A stretch of DNA of 64,000 nucleotides from Desulfobacteraceae bacterium (GCA_016743945.1 JADGFI010000002.1:142923-206922); one strand, 5' to 3'; positions 26,087 to 36,182 are shown, numbered from the stretch's first letter. Numbers and translations: made by a program. Notes: generated from the sequence alone by a model not told the origin.

Positions 26087-27200
26087 ACTCCCCAGTCCAA
26101 TACACCCCTTTTTCAGTGAAAAGGGACTGCTCTTCCCGGTGCTGCTGCTATCTTGTATCGGTATTGTTATGGTCTACTCCGCCTCATCCTCCATCAGCAT
26201 GGAAGATCATAACAACCTGTTTTTTTACATGAAAAAACAGGCCCTGTTTTTTTGCATCAGCCTTTGCGTGATGTTTGTGACCGCCTCTTTTCCCTACAGG
26301 CTCTATAGAAGTTTTGCCTATATCATTCTTTTAGCCTCCCTGGGACTGCTCATTGCCGTGCTCTTCCCGGCATTAAATATTAAGGCAGGCGGTGCCTGCC
26401 GCTGGTTAAACCTGGGGGGATTTACCTTTCAGCCGGCGGAATTTGCAAAATTGGCCATGATTCTTTTTATTGGATATTCCCTGGCAAAAAAACAAGAAAT
26501 GATCGACCGGTTTGCCATAGGATTCTTCCCCCATGCACTTGTCTTTGGCATCTTTGCTGGACTTATCATTCTTCAACCGGATTTTGGAACCATTGTGGTC
26601 ATGGGCCTGATCTGCTGGGGCATGATGTTTATTGCCGGGGTAAAAATACTCCATTTGCTCAGCCCCCTGCCCCTGGTCATCCCCATTGTCTATTTTTTGA
26701 TCTTCAAGGTGGAATATCGGATGTTGCGGATACTGACCTTTATGAACCCCTGGGATGATCCCTATAATACAGGATACCAGATCACCCATTCCTTAAAAGC
26801 CATTGGATCCGGCGGATTGTTCGGTAAGGGCATAGGACTTGGAATGCAGAAAATGCACTATCTGCCGGAACCCCATACTGACTTTATTTTTTCCATTATT
26901 GGTGAAGAACTGGGACTTTTGGGCGTCATTGCCATTTTTGCCCTCTATACCGTGATCCTTATAACCGGCTCCCAGATTGCGAAAAATGCCGACAATATGT
27001 TTGGCACCATCACAGCAGCCGGCCTGACCCTGTATATTGGGGTCCAGGTGATCATCAACACAGGAGTTGCATTGGGCGTGCTTCCCACAAAAGGTCTTAC
27101 CCTGCCCTTTATCAGCTATGGCGGGACATCCCTGGTGGTGAACATGGCTGCCATGGGAATTTTAATGAACATTGGGGCATCGATTAAAAATGAACGCTAA
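26076..27200 (+). CDS. ftsW: Lipid II polymerase / division protein FtsW
   Basis: This 374-aa SEDS-family membrane glycosyltransferase works with FtsI in septal wall synthesis. It has about ten hydrophobic helices, the GIVMVYSASS start of the SEDS domain, the catalytic-loop region ending in NPWDDPYNTGYQITHSL, KMHYLPEPHTDFIFSIIGEELG, and the C-terminal GLTLPFISYGGTSL signature. It overlaps murD and murG at its two ends. Confidence 0.97.
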   Translation: MENRLPSPIHPFFSEKGLLFPVLLLSCIGIVMVYSASSSISMEDHNNLFFYMKKQALFFCISLCVMFVTASFPYRLYRSFAYIILLASLGLLIAVLFPALNIKAGGACRWLNLGGFTFQPAEFAKLAMILFIGYSLAKKQEMIDRFAIGFFPHALVFGIFAGLIILQPDFGTIVVMGLICWGMMFIAGVKILHLLSPLPLVIPIVYFLIFKVEYRMLRILTFMNPWDDPYNTGYQITHSLKAIGSGGLFGKGIGLGMQKMHYLPEPHTDFIFSIIGEELGLLGVIAIFALYTVILITGSQIAKNADNMFGTITAAGLTLYIGVQVIINTGVALGVLPTKGLTLPFISYGGTSLVVNMAAMGILMNIGASIKNER

Positions 27201-28344
27201 AAACACCCCCAATAAATATGACTTGGCCAAATTCAACCTGATTGTTGCCGGTGGGAAGACAGGCGGCCATCTATTCCCCGGGATTGCGGTTGCCCAGGCC
27301 CTTAAAACAACAAATCCTTGTGCCGAAATTCTCTTTGTCGGTACCGATGCTCCCTTTGAAGTTTCCACCCTGAAAGAATATGGATTCAATCACAAAGCCA
27401 TTATGGCCAAACCCATCAAGGGCGGCAGCCTGTTGGACAAACTCATTTCAATTGGCTTTACTTTTATCAGTCTGATCCAGTCTCTGGTGATTCTGATCCG
27501 GTTCAAACCGGACTTTGTCCTGGGAGTGGGCGGATTTTCTTCGTTTGCCGTGGTAATAGCTGCCTGGATCCTGAGAATCCCCAGGGCCATTCAGGAACAA
27601 AATTCCATCCCCGGTATTACCAACCGCCTCTTGTCCCGATTTTCTGATACCATTTTTACAGGCTTTGAAACCACCAGGGGTTTTGACAACACCCTCAAAA
27701 CAAAATATGTTGGCAATCCCATCCGTCATACAAGCCCGACAAAGCTCAATGGATCCGACCATGAATCAAACCAGGCACCCCATATCAACCCCGATGATTT
27801 CATCCTTCTGGTAACCGGCGGCAGCCAGGGAGCCGCCAGTATCAACCAGGCCTTTTTCCAGGCAATGAAACTCATCATTGAATCAACGGATGATCTGGAT
27901 CGGGTTCATATCATCCACCAGACAGGGCTTGCCGATGAAACCAAACTGCAAAAAGCCTATAAAAAGCTTGGAATAAAATATAGGGTCCAGGCATTTTTCC
28001 ATGATATGCCGGCCCTCCAGGACAAGGCGGATCTTTTGGTCACCCGGGCCGGGGCCAGTACGATCTCAGAATTGACAATCAAGGGATTGCCCGCAATTTT
28101 AGTGCCTTTCCCCCATGCAGCCGATGACCACCAGACCTTCAATGCAAAGGTCCTGGCAAAAAAAGGAGCCGCTATTCTCATTGCCGACCGAGACCTGACA
28201 GGCCCGCTCTTAAAAGACACCCTCCAGGACTTGATGAAGAACAAAAAACGATTAAAACAAATGAGGATTGCCGCAAAACAACTTGCCATGCCCGATGCTG
28301 ACAAAATCATTGCAGCCACAATTTTAGACACAAAGGACCTATAA
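27190..28344 (+). CDS. murG: UDP-N-acetylglucosamine--N-acetylmuramyl-(pentapeptide) pyrophosphoryl-undecaprenol GlcNAc transferase
   Basis: MurG converts lipid I to lipid II at the inner face of the membrane. The 384-aa GT28 enzyme shows the N-terminal loop AGGKTGGHLFPG, the GVGGFSSFAVVIAA stretch, VTGGSQGAASIN before the C-terminal domain, and TRAGASTISELTIKGLPAILVPFPHAADDHQ (residues about 292-322), which binds UDP-GlcNAc. The loop carries Lys where homologues usually have Gly or nothing. ATG at 27190 lies inside the ftsW 3' end; an in-frame start 18 bases earlier is less likely. Confidence 0.96.
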   Translation: MNAKNTPNKYDLAKFNLIVAGGKTGGHLFPGIAVAQALKTTNPCAEILFVGTDAPFEVSTLKEYGFNHKAIMAKPIKGGSLLDKLISIGFTFISLIQSLVILIRFKPDFVLGVGGFSSFAVVIAAWILRIPRAIQEQNSIPGITNRLLSRFSDTIFTGFETTRGFDNTLKTKYVGNPIRHTSPTKLNGSDHESNQAPHINPDDFILLVTGGSQGAASINQAFFQAMKLIIESTDDLDRVHIIHQTGLADETKLQKAYKKLGIKYRVQAFFHDMPALQDKADLLVTRAGASTISELTIKGLPAILVPFPHAADDHQTFNAKVLAKKGAAILIADRDLTGPLLKDTLQDLMKNKKRLKQMRIAAKQLAMPDADKIIAATILDTKDL

Positions 28345-28346
28345 CC

Positions 28347-29714
28347 ATGTATCAATCTAATTATCATATCCATTTTGTGGGCATTGGCGGAATCGGCATG
28401 AGTGGGATTGCAGAATTGTTGATCAACCTGGGGTATACCGTATCCGGCTCAGACTTAAAGCTCTCCCCCATTACCCAACGACTTGAACAAAAGGGCGTAA
28501 AAATTTTCCAGGGCCATGCCAAGGGCCAGATTGAAGGGGCCAATGTCATTGTCACCTCATCTGCCATCGCCCAGGAAAACCCGGAAGTGATCCAGGCAAA
28601 GCAAATGGTGATCCCCATCATCCCCCGGGCAGAAATGCTGGCGGAACTCATGCGAATAAAATATTCCATTGCCGTTTCCGGCGCCCATGGAAAGACCTCG
28701 ACCACGGCCATGATCTCCCAAATCCTCAATACTGCCGGTCTCGACCCCACCGTGATCATCGGCGGCCTGTTACAGGGACTGGACACCAATGCCCTCCACG
28801 GTAACGGGGACTATATTGTGGCCGAAGCCGATGAAAGTGACGGCTCTTTTCTGAAATATTCACCGGCCATTGCCGCTGTCACAAATATTGACCTGGAACA
28901 CCTGGACTTTTATAAGGATATAGAAGAAATCAAGGACACCTTTGTCCAGTTCATCAATTCCGTCCCCTTCTACGGCCTGGCCATCCTCTGCCTGGACAAT
29001 GAACATGTACAGGACATCCTGCCCAGAATCCATGTCCGGTACACCACCTTTGGCATGAGTGCCCAGTCAGACCTCCAGGCCCGGGAGATCAGTTTTCTGG
29101 ACGGGAAAAGCCATTTTTCCGTATTCCACCAAAATAAAAATTTGGGGGAGATCAACCTGAACATAGCCGGCCTCCACAATATTTCCAATGCCCTGGCCGG
29201 GATTGCCACGGGCCTGGAACTTAAAATACCCTTTGCCACCATCAAAAAGGCCTTGGAAGAAATACAAGGCGTCAAACGCCGCCTTGAAATAAAGGGGAAC
29301 CAAAAGGGCATCCTTGTCATGGATGATTATGGCCACCACCCCACGGAAATAATGGCCACCCTGACGGCGGTCCGGGAAAGTTATCCGGAAAAACGACTGA
29401 TTGTTGTGTTCCAGCCCCATCGCTATACCCGGACCCAGGGCCTGTTTGATGAATTCACCCGATCCTTTTACCAGTCTGCCACCTTGATTGTACTGCCCAT
29501 TTATGCGGCCAGTGAAACCCCTATCCCCGGCGTGGATTCGAAAACCCTTTGTGACGGGATAAGGGCCCATGGCCATAAGGATGTTAGTTTTGCACCGGAT
29601 TTTACCCAGGCCCTGTCCATGGTCACCCACAAGGCCAAGCAAGGAGATCTGGTCCTTACCCTGGGAGCTGGCGACATATACACCCTTGGCGAACGCCTGG
29701 TGGAGATATTATAA
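28347..29714 (+). CDS. murC: UDP-N-acetylmuramate--L-alanine ligase
   Basis: MurC adds the first residue (L-Ala) of the stem peptide. The 455-aa product has HFVGIGGIGMSGIAELL at the N-terminus, the ATP loop SGAHGKTSTTAM (about 110-121), the EADESDGSF motif, the TNIDLEHLD motif and VMDDYGHHPTEI in the C-terminal half. Only two bases separate it from the murG stop. Confidence 0.98.
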   Translation: MYQSNYHIHFVGIGGIGMSGIAELLINLGYTVSGSDLKLSPITQRLEQKGVKIFQGHAKGQIEGANVIVTSSAIAQENPEVIQAKQMVIPIIPRAEMLAELMRIKYSIAVSGAHGKTSTTAMISQILNTAGLDPTVIIGGLLQGLDTNALHGNGDYIVAEADESDGSFLKYSPAIAAVTNIDLEHLDFYKDIEEIKDTFVQFINSVPFYGLAILCLDNEHVQDILPRIHVRYTTFGMSAQSDLQAREISFLDGKSHFSVFHQNKNLGEINLNIAGLHNISNALAGIATGLELKIPFATIKKALEEIQGVKRRLEIKGNQKGILVMDDYGHHPTEIMATLTAVRESYPEKRLIVVFQPHRYTRTQGLFDEFTRSFYQSATLIVLPIYAASETPIPGVDSKTLCDGIRAHGHKDVSFAPDFTQALSMVTHKAKQGDLVLTLGAGDIYTLGERLVEIL

Positions 29715-29720
29715 AAACCG

Positions 29721-30647
29721 ATGACCACAAAAAAAACATATAAAACCCTCCAGGAAACCTTGGGATTATTGCCCGGGGAACCCCTGAGCAGATATACCAG
29801 CTTCAGGGTTGGGGGACCGGCCGATCTTTTGGCAGTACCCCGGGACAAAAAGGCATTGACTGCCATTCTTAAAGCAGCTATACAAGAGGGCCTTCCCGTC
29901 ACCCTCATCGGTGGCGGTACCAATATACTGGTCTCTGACAAGGGTATTAAAGGGCTTGTCATTGTTCTCAAGGCTTTGAAATCCGTTCCCTGCATTATAG
30001 AAACAGGTCACTCCAAAGGGAATGAAAAAACCATCTACGCAGGTTCAGGAGAACGTCTGTCAACAGTGTGTCAATTTGCCATGGACCAGGGCCTGGCCGG
30101 ACTTGAATTTGCCGCCGGTATCCCCGGTACTCTGGGAGGCGCTATCATTATGAATGCTGGCACAGCAACCTGGGAAATTTCCCAGGTTGTTGCTGCCGTG
30201 GATGTCATTGACATCAAAACCCTTAAATGTCAGACCATTAAAAAACAAGACCTGGCCTTCTCCTATCGGCAGCTTACGCCCAAGGATATCCTTATTGTGG
30301 GAGCGAGCCTCACCTTGACTTCGGCAGACCCTGCAAGGATCAAAAAAAGATTTGATCAAACCCTTAAAACCAAAATAATCACCCAGCCAATATCTCTGGC
30401 CAGTGCCGGATGTTTTTTTAAAAATCCAGCCCCCCATGTCCCGGCCGGCAAGCTCATTGAAGAAGCCGGTTTAAAAGGAATGCAAATAAACGGCGCCCAA
30501 GTATCACCCCTCCATGCCAATTTTATTGTCAACACCGGCAACGCCAAATGTGAAGACATAATCGCCCTAAAAAACCTGGTTCAAAAAACTGTGTTTGAGA
30601 AATATCAAATTAAACTTGAAACAGAGGTAAAGGTAACCGGTGAATAA
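29721..30647 (+). CDS. murB: UDP-N-acetylenolpyruvoylglucosamine reductase
   Basis: MurB is the FAD-dependent enzyme that reduces enolpyruvyl-UDP-GlcNAc to UDP-MurNAc. The 308-aa product has the FAD-binding SYTSF-type start (SRYTSFRVGGPADLL), LIGGGTNILVSD, GIPGTLGGAIIMNAG, an active-site AFSYRQ, and SAGCFFKNP with the proton-donor Ser of short (type II) MurB enzymes. It overlaps ftsQ by 8 bp. Confidence 0.97.
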   Translation: MTTKKTYKTLQETLGLLPGEPLSRYTSFRVGGPADLLAVPRDKKALTAILKAAIQEGLPVTLIGGGTNILVSDKGIKGLVIVLKALKSVPCIIETGHSKGNEKTIYAGSGERLSTVCQFAMDQGLAGLEFAAGIPGTLGGAIIMNAGTATWEISQVVAAVDVIDIKTLKCQTIKKQDLAFSYRQLTPKDILIVGASLTLTSADPARIKKRFDQTLKTKIITQPISLASAGCFFKNPAPHVPAGKLIEEAGLKGMQINGAQVSPLHANFIVNTGNAKCEDIIALKNLVQKTVFEKYQIKLETEVKVTGE

Positions 30648-31521
30648 AACAATGAAACAAAACAGGTATAAACCAGAACCTATCTCCCCAAAAGGGGAAT
30701 TGGCCCCCGCTGTGGCCCCAAAAAACCGCAGGTTTAACGTTTTTTTTGCCTTTGGTTTCGTTGTTCTGATGAGCCTTAGTGCCATCTGGATCTATGATGC
30801 CATTACCCAGTCCCCGTTTTTTGCCATAAAACAGGTGGACATTTCAGGAACCCAACGGGTGGCAAACGCTGAAGTAATCCAACTGACGGGCGTGACAGAC
30901 CAGACCAATCTGTTCCAGATAAACCTGAAGACCATTGAACAACAGATTTGCTGTCATCCCTGGATTGCCAAAGCTTGTGTCAAACGATCCCTGTTTTCAG
31001 CCCTTGTGGTGACCATTATTGAAGAAGAACCCCTGGCCATTGTGAATATTGAGAATCTGACGGACATTATCATCAACACCCAGGGACACCCCTTTAAGGA
31101 ATATGACCCCCAAAAGGATCAGCTAAACTTTCTTCCCGTCATATCCGGTATGGATCTGACCCGAACCGGCAACGCCTTTCAGTTTGAAGGTCCCTTGTTC
31201 AACGCCATCATGGACCTTCTGGAAATCCCGGGCTTTGGCAGGATCAACACCATAATGGGAGATAAAAACACCGGAATCACCATTCAAACCCAGGACATTT
31301 ACAATAAAAATCCAGGCCATACCCAGACGATTATACCCATAAAACTGGGATTTACCAGGTTTGAGGAGAAACGAATCAAAGCAATTAAAATCAGTGCCTA
31401 TATGGATAAAAATTTTCCTGAAAAAGCCATTCATGCCATGGATCTTTATAATATAGAGAAAATCTTCATCACAACAAAAGAGATAAATGCTCTGCACCAC
31501 ACTATAGAAAAGGGGGTTTAA
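30640..31521 (+). CDS. ftsQ: Cell division protein FtsQ
   Basis: This 293-aa bitopic protein links early and late divisome proteins. It has a basic N-terminal tail of about 35 residues, one transmembrane helix (about 38-56), then a POTRA domain (FAIKQVDISGTQRV..., about 63-130) and the FtsQ beta domain (KRSLFSALVVTIIEEEPLA onward). GTG at 30640 overlaps murB; an ATG four codons later (30652) is also possible. The position between murB and ftsA supports the call. Confidence 0.92.
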   Translation: MNKTMKQNRYKPEPISPKGELAPAVAPKNRRFNVFFAFGFVVLMSLSAIWIYDAITQSPFFAIKQVDISGTQRVANAEVIQLTGVTDQTNLFQINLKTIEQQICCHPWIAKACVKRSLFSALVVTIIEEEPLAIVNIENLTDIIINTQGHPFKEYDPQKDQLNFLPVISGMDLTRTGNAFQFEGPLFNAIMDLLEIPGFGRINTIMGDKNTGITIQTQDIYNKNPGHTQTIIPIKLGFTRFEEKRIKAIKISAYMDKNFPEKAIHAMDLYNIEKIFITTKEINALHHTIEKGV

Positions 31522-31522
31522 T

Positions 31523-32749
31523 TTGCAGGGAAATGAACGAATAATAGTAGGTCTGGACATCGGAACAACCAAGATATGCGCGGTTGTAGGGGAGATGCTC
31601 GATGATGAAATCAATATCATCGGTGTGGGCTCCCACCCGTCCACAGGGCTTCGTAAGGGATCTGTGGTCAACATAGAATCCACTGTGGACTCCATACGAA
31701 AAGCTGTCGAAGAAGCAGAACTCATGGCCGGCTGTGACATTTCATCTGTTTATGTGGGGATTGCAGGAAACCATATCAAAGGATTCAACAGTCACGGCAT
31801 CATCGCCATAAAGGGACGGGAAATCCTGAAAAGCGATGTGGAGCGGGTAATAGATGCTGCCAAAGCAGTTGCCATTCCCACTGACCGGGAAATTCTCCAT
31901 GTCATTCCCCAGGAATTCATCGTGGATGATATGGAATCCATTCAGAATCCCGTGGGCATGACCGCCATCCGCCTTGAAGCCAAAATCCACATTGTAACAG
32001 GGGCTGTCTCTTCTGCCAGAAACATCGTCAAATGCTGCAACAAGGCAGGACTTGAAGTATGCGATATTGTTCTGGAATCTCTGGCATCGGGACAGGCCGT
32101 GCTCACCGATGAAGAAAAAGAACTGGGATGTTTACTGGCGGATATGGGTGGCGGCACCACAGATCTTGCCCTGTTTAAGGACAACAATGTCAAGTTTATA
32201 TATGAACTGACAGTGGGGGGCCATAACCTGACCAATGATATTTCAATTGGGCTTAGAACCCCATTGCCCGAGGCTGAAAAAATAAAAATAGAACATGGCA
32301 CCTGTGTACCCCAGAATGTGAGATCAGGCGCGACAATTGAGGTACCGGCTGTGGGTGGCAGGGCCCCAAAAAAACTGTCCAAGGGTATTTTAGCGGAAAT
32401 TCTTGAACCCCGGGTGGATGAAATATTTTCTTTATTAAAAAAAGAAATATTTTCAAACGGGCTTGAAAATTCCTTTCCGGCCGGATTTGTCCTGACAGGA
32501 GGAAGCGTCGTACTCAACGGCATTTCAGAAATTGCCGAATCAGTTTTTAACGTTCCGGTGAGAGTGGGCGAGCCCAATAATATCGGCGGATTGAAAGACA
32601 TTGTAAAAAATCCCGCCTATGCCACAGGGGTAGGCCTGGTGATTTTCGGCAGTGATGCAGCCTGTAAAATTGATTTTAAAGAAACAGACGCACATGGATT
32701 CAATTCCATATTAACAAGAATGAAACAGTGGTTTAAAGATATCATATAA
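31523..32749 (+). CDS. ftsA: Cell division protein FtsA
   Basis: This actin-like ATPase tethers FtsZ to the membrane. The 408-aa product has the phosphate-1 motif GLDIGTTKICAVV at the N-terminus, the 1C domain around VYVGIAGNHIKGFNSHG, phosphate-2 LADMGGGTTDLALF (about 208-221), the adenosine motif FVLTGGSVVLNGI, and a C-terminal amphipathic helix with MKQWFKDII for membrane binding. The start is TTG at 31523, with AGGGGG six bases upstream inside the ftsQ end and no in-frame ATG nearby. Confidence 0.97.
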   Translation: MQGNERIIVGLDIGTTKICAVVGEMLDDEINIIGVGSHPSTGLRKGSVVNIESTVDSIRKAVEEAELMAGCDISSVYVGIAGNHIKGFNSHGIIAIKGREILKSDVERVIDAAKAVAIPTDREILHVIPQEFIVDDMESIQNPVGMTAIRLEAKIHIVTGAVSSARNIVKCCNKAGLEVCDIVLESLASGQAVLTDEEKELGCLLADMGGGTTDLALFKDNNVKFIYELTVGGHNLTNDISIGLRTPLPEAEKIKIEHGTCVPQNVRSGATIEVPAVGGRAPKKLSKGILAEILEPRVDEIFSLLKKEIFSNGLENSFPAGFVLTGGSVVLNGISEIAESVFNVPVRVGEPNNIGGLKDIVKNPAYATGVGLVIFGSDAACKIDFKETDAHGFNSILTRMKQWFKDII

Positions 32750-32765
32750 CTTTAGGGAGGTGGAT

Positions 32766-34061
32766 ATGACGTTTTCTTATGTGGAAAGTGACAATTCGGC
32801 AAAAATTAAGGTGATCGGAGTTGGCGGAGCCGGCGGAAATGCAGTCAACAACATGATCGATGCCAAACTGCAGGGGGTTAAATTCATTGTTGCCAATACA
32901 GATGCCCAGGCTCTTGAGTCATCCAAGGCAGGCGTAAAAATCCAGCTGGGAACACAACTGACCCAGGGGCTGGGCGCCGGTGCCAATCCCTGTACAGGCC
33001 GTGAAGCCGCCCTGGAAAGTATGGATGAAATCAGGGACGCATTGCAGGACAGTCACATGGTCTTTATCACCGCCGGGTTTGGCGGCGGAACCGGAACCGG
33101 GGCAGCACCCATTATTGCTGAAATATGCAAGGACCTGGGAATTCTCACCGTGGCCGTTGCATCCAAACCCTTTTCCTTTGAAGGCAAAAAACGGGAACGC
33201 CAGGCACTGGATGGACTGGAAAAACTCCACGGCATTACAGACACCGTGATTGTCATCCCCAATGACCGCCTCCGGGGCATTGCACCCAAGGGTGCCAGGA
33301 TGGTGGATATGTTCATTAAAGCCGATGAAATCCTTCACCATTCCGTCAAAGGAATTACCGATCTGATCATGATGCCCGGACATGTCAACCTTGACTTTGC
33401 CGATGTAAAAGCCACCATGCAAAAAGCAGGTAAAGCCCTCATGGGAATCGGTATTTCTTCGGGGGAAAACCGGGCCATAGAAGCTGCGGAAAAAGCCATT
33501 TCCCATCCCCTTCTGGAAGATATTTCCATTTCAGGCGCCAAAGGGGTTCTCATGAATATCACCTCCAGCTCCGACTTGACCCTGGAAGAAATGACCGCGG
33601 CCTCGGACCGCATCCACCAGGAAGTAGGAGATGATGCCGATATCATCTGGGGACAGACCTTTGATGAGACGCTGGGGGATGAAATGCGGATCACCGTTAT
33701 TGCCACGGGTATTGGCATGGAAGAACCCCTGGCTGAAAACATGCATCGATTTGACCCCAAAGCCCAGGTGGCTGCCCAGGCAGCAGCCCCCCAGCCAGTG
33801 TATACCCATCAGACCTACGCAGGAGCCATGGAAGCCGCCATGCCAATGGGAGCGGCCCATCCCAAGGAACCCATAGCCAGGGGCCAGGTCAGAACCCCCA
33901 CCCAGGAAGAGCTTGCCAATTGGAATGAATTTGACAACCCGGTCCGGGTCACCCAAAAGCGGGTGGTTGGAGATGAAAACATGGTGAATGATTACCCGGC
34001 AATGGCATTTGATCATGATGATCTGGAGGTGCCCACATTTTTAAGAAGAAAAGCTGACTGA
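32766..34061 (+). CDS. ftsZ: Cell division GTPase FtsZ
   Basis: FtsZ polymerises into the division ring. The 431-aa product has VGVGGAGGNAVNNMI-like nucleotide contacts at the N-terminus (here VIGVGGAGGNAVNNM), the GTP tubulin motif GGGTGTG at 106-112, the T7 loop NLDFADVK, a linker rich in Ala/Gln/Pro (about 318-375), and a C-terminal tail ending DDLEVPTFLRRKAD that binds FtsA. ATG at 32766 is favoured because AGGGAGG (32754-32760) is then well spaced; the GTG at 32760 overlaps that site. Confidence 0.98.
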   Translation: MTFSYVESDNSAKIKVIGVGGAGGNAVNNMIDAKLQGVKFIVANTDAQALESSKAGVKIQLGTQLTQGLGAGANPCTGREAALESMDEIRDALQDSHMVFITAGFGGGTGTGAAPIIAEICKDLGILTVAVASKPFSFEGKKRERQALDGLEKLHGITDTVIVIPNDRLRGIAPKGARMVDMFIKADEILHHSVKGITDLIMMPGHVNLDFADVKATMQKAGKALMGIGISSGENRAIEAAEKAISHPLLEDISISGAKGVLMNITSSSDLTLEEMTAASDRIHQEVGDDADIIWGQTFDETLGDEMRITVIATGIGMEEPLAENMHRFDPKAQVAAQAAAPQPVYTHQTYAGAMEAAMPMGAAHPKEPIARGQVRTPTQEELANWNEFDNPVRVTQKRVVGDENMVNDYPAMAFDHDDLEVPTFLRRKAD

Positions 34062-34064
34062 TCC

Positions 34065-35834
34065 ATGAAAAAACGGCTCAAACCGGCAAAAAAGAGGGAC
34101 GCCGCCAACAAGCTTAGTGGACATGGCCCCACAGGACACGTATCCGACGAACAAGGGACCATTATAAAACGGGGCAAAGGGCTGATAAAAGCAGCCCTTG
34201 TCTACCCCAACACCTACAAGGCTGGCATGTCAAACCTGGGATTCCAGGCCGTGTACCGGCTGGCGAACCAGATAGAAAATATTGCCTGTGAGCGGGTGTT
34301 TTTACCGGATCCACGACAAAAGGTCACCCAGATCAAAAGTCTTGAATCCGGCTTAAACCTTGATAAATTTGATATTATTTTGTTCTCAATTTCGTTTGAA
34401 AACGATTTTTTGCACCTTGTCCAGCTCCTAAAAGAAACAGGCATCCCCCTGCGATCATCCGATCGAAACCACAGCCACCCCCTGGTGGTCGCGGGGGGAG
34501 TCGCCTGTTTTTTAAACCCGGAGCCCATTGCCCCCTTCATGGATCTTTTCCTTCTCGGGGAAGCAGAATGCCTGCTGGATGTTTTCTTTGAACAATTCCA
34601 AAAAGCCGATAACAGGGCAACCCTTCTATCCACCATAGAAGCCCTTCTACCCGGCGCATACGTTCCTTTCCAGCACCTGCCTATTCTCTATTCCCCCCCC
34701 CAGGTTCCGCCCCCTTCTCCCCCTGCCAAAATTGATGTGCAATACCTTGATACCCTTGACCGGGTGAAGACCACCACCACCATAATGACCTCCAACACAG
34801 CCTTTAAAGATACATTTCTCATCGAAACCCTCAAGGGCTGCCCCAATGGGTGCCGGTTCTGCACAGCAGGATTTATCTACCGGCCGCCCAGAATCTATCC
34901 TGTTGAAACCATTTACCAGGCCATTGATGAGGCAAAAGATCGGGCAAAAAAAGTTGGTCTGGTCAGCTCTGCCGTCCTGGACCACCCGGATATCCATCTC
35001 ATCTGTCAATATGCCAGGGATCGGGATCTGAAACTCTCGTTTTCTTCCCTTCGGGCAGATAAACTCACGGATCAAATCATCCAGATTCTGGCGGAGTCAG
35101 GCGTTAAAACCGCAACAATTGCCCCGGAAGCAGGATCCCAGCGGATGAGAGATATTATCAATAAAAAAATTACAGCCAAGGAAATTCTCCATGCCGCAGG
35201 ACGGCTTGTGGATGAAGGAATTATCAATCTAAAGCTCTATTTTATGATTGGCCTTCCCTTTGAAACCGACTTGGATGTGCAAGAGATTGTTTCCCTGACC
35301 CTGGCCATAAAAGCCGTTTTTTTAGAAGCATCCCAAAAAAAGAAAAGAATCGGCGCCATCACCCTTAGCATCAACCCTTTTATCCCCAAACCCTGCACCC
35401 CCTTCCAATGGTGTGCCATGACACAAGAAAACCTATTGAAACACCGGGTAGATATCATCCGCCAGGGCCTAAAGAAAATAGCCAATGTCACCACAAATTT
35501 TGAATCCCTGCGACAGGCCAAACGCAATGCCCTGCTCTCTTTAGGGGACCGGGACACAGCTGATCTCATTGAAATGGCAGCAGAACATGGCTGGACCCGG
35601 GCCATGCGAGTTAACCGAGACTATTGTGATCGCGTGATTTACCAGGAGAAACCCAGGCCCGGAAAAACCTGTCCGGAAGTCCCCCTGCCCTGGAACATTT
35701 TGCGCCATCGGGTTAGGGATGAATTTTTGTCCAAAGAGTTTGAAAAGGCAGGACAAGAAAAGAAATCAGCATCCTGCCCCATGAAAGATTGCAGTCTTTG
35801 CCGAATCTGCATATCCCCCTCTGATAATACCTGA
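34065..35834 (+). CDS. B12-binding-type radical SAM protein (TIGR03960-like)
   Basis: The 589-aa protein has an N-terminal region with a cobalamin-binding-like fold (YPNTYKAGMSNLGFQAVY, then FSISFENDFLHLVQLL) and a radical SAM core whose cluster motif is CPNGCRFC (residues about 259-266). The family occurs in many anaerobes and is usually followed by a DUF2344 protein; that partner is absent here. A cysteine-rich tail (CPMKDCSLCRIC) near the C-terminus could bind a second cluster. It begins 3 bp after ftsZ and is probably co-transcribed. Substrate unknown. Confidence 0.87.
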   Translation: MKKRLKPAKKRDAANKLSGHGPTGHVSDEQGTIIKRGKGLIKAALVYPNTYKAGMSNLGFQAVYRLANQIENIACERVFLPDPRQKVTQIKSLESGLNLDKFDIILFSISFENDFLHLVQLLKETGIPLRSSDRNHSHPLVVAGGVACFLNPEPIAPFMDLFLLGEAECLLDVFFEQFQKADNRATLLSTIEALLPGAYVPFQHLPILYSPPQVPPPSPPAKIDVQYLDTLDRVKTTTTIMTSNTAFKDTFLIETLKGCPNGCRFCTAGFIYRPPRIYPVETIYQAIDEAKDRAKKVGLVSSAVLDHPDIHLICQYARDRDLKLSFSSLRADKLTDQIIQILAESGVKTATIAPEAGSQRMRDIINKKITAKEILHAAGRLVDEGIINLKLYFMIGLPFETDLDVQEIVSLTLAIKAVFLEASQKKKRIGAITLSINPFIPKPCTPFQWCAMTQENLLKHRVDIIRQGLKKIANVTTNFESLRQAKRNALLSLGDRDTADLIEMAAEHGWTRAMRVNRDYCDRVIYQEKPRPGKTCPEVPLPWNILRHRVRDEFLSKEFEKAGQEKKSASCPMKDCSLCRICISPSDNT

Positions 35835-35855
35835 TACATCCTAAGTCCCTGGAAG

Positions 35856-36182
35856 TTAAAATATCCATTGCATCGCCGAATCCACAACAGTAATCAAAAA
35901 TGCCGCAATAAACGTGGTCAATAGATCAGAGATCTTAAAATCCTCCATGAGTTTATCGGTCAGCCAGAGCATAAAGGCATTGATCACCAGCTTGAACAAA
36001 CCAAAGGTAATGATCATAAAGGGCAGGGATAAAAGGACCAACAGCCAGCCTGTAAAAAAATTTATCAATGAATACACGATGGCCACTATAATAGCGGTAT
36101 AAAAATTTTTAACCCGGATGCCCGGTAATAATTGAGCCACCAAAAAAACCGCCACACTTAAAATCAGCACATTGATAATCAT
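35856..36182 (-). CDS. Small four-helix membrane protein, phage-holin-4-like family
   Basis: The 108-aa product has four hydrophobic helices covering nearly its whole length and the family pattern LPGIRVKNFYTAIIVAIVYSLIN and FGLFKLVINAFMLWL. Members are annotated as 'phage holin family' but are widespread single chromosomal genes of unknown function; nothing else here looks like phage. ATG at 36182 is preceded by GGGAG; the frame extends 6 codons upstream to a TTG. It converges with the radical SAM gene with a 21-bp gap. Confidence 0.8.
   Translation of the reverse strand: MIINVLILSVAVFLVAQLLPGIRVKNFYTAIIVAIVYSLINFFTGWLLVLLSLPFMIITFGLFKLVINAFMLWLTDKLMEDFKISDLLTTFIAAFLITVVDSAMQWIF

Noticed and set aside
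35856..36182. Prophage remnant based on the holin-like protein.
   Set aside because: The family is common on chromosomes without phage, and no integrase, lysin, capsid or attachment site is near.
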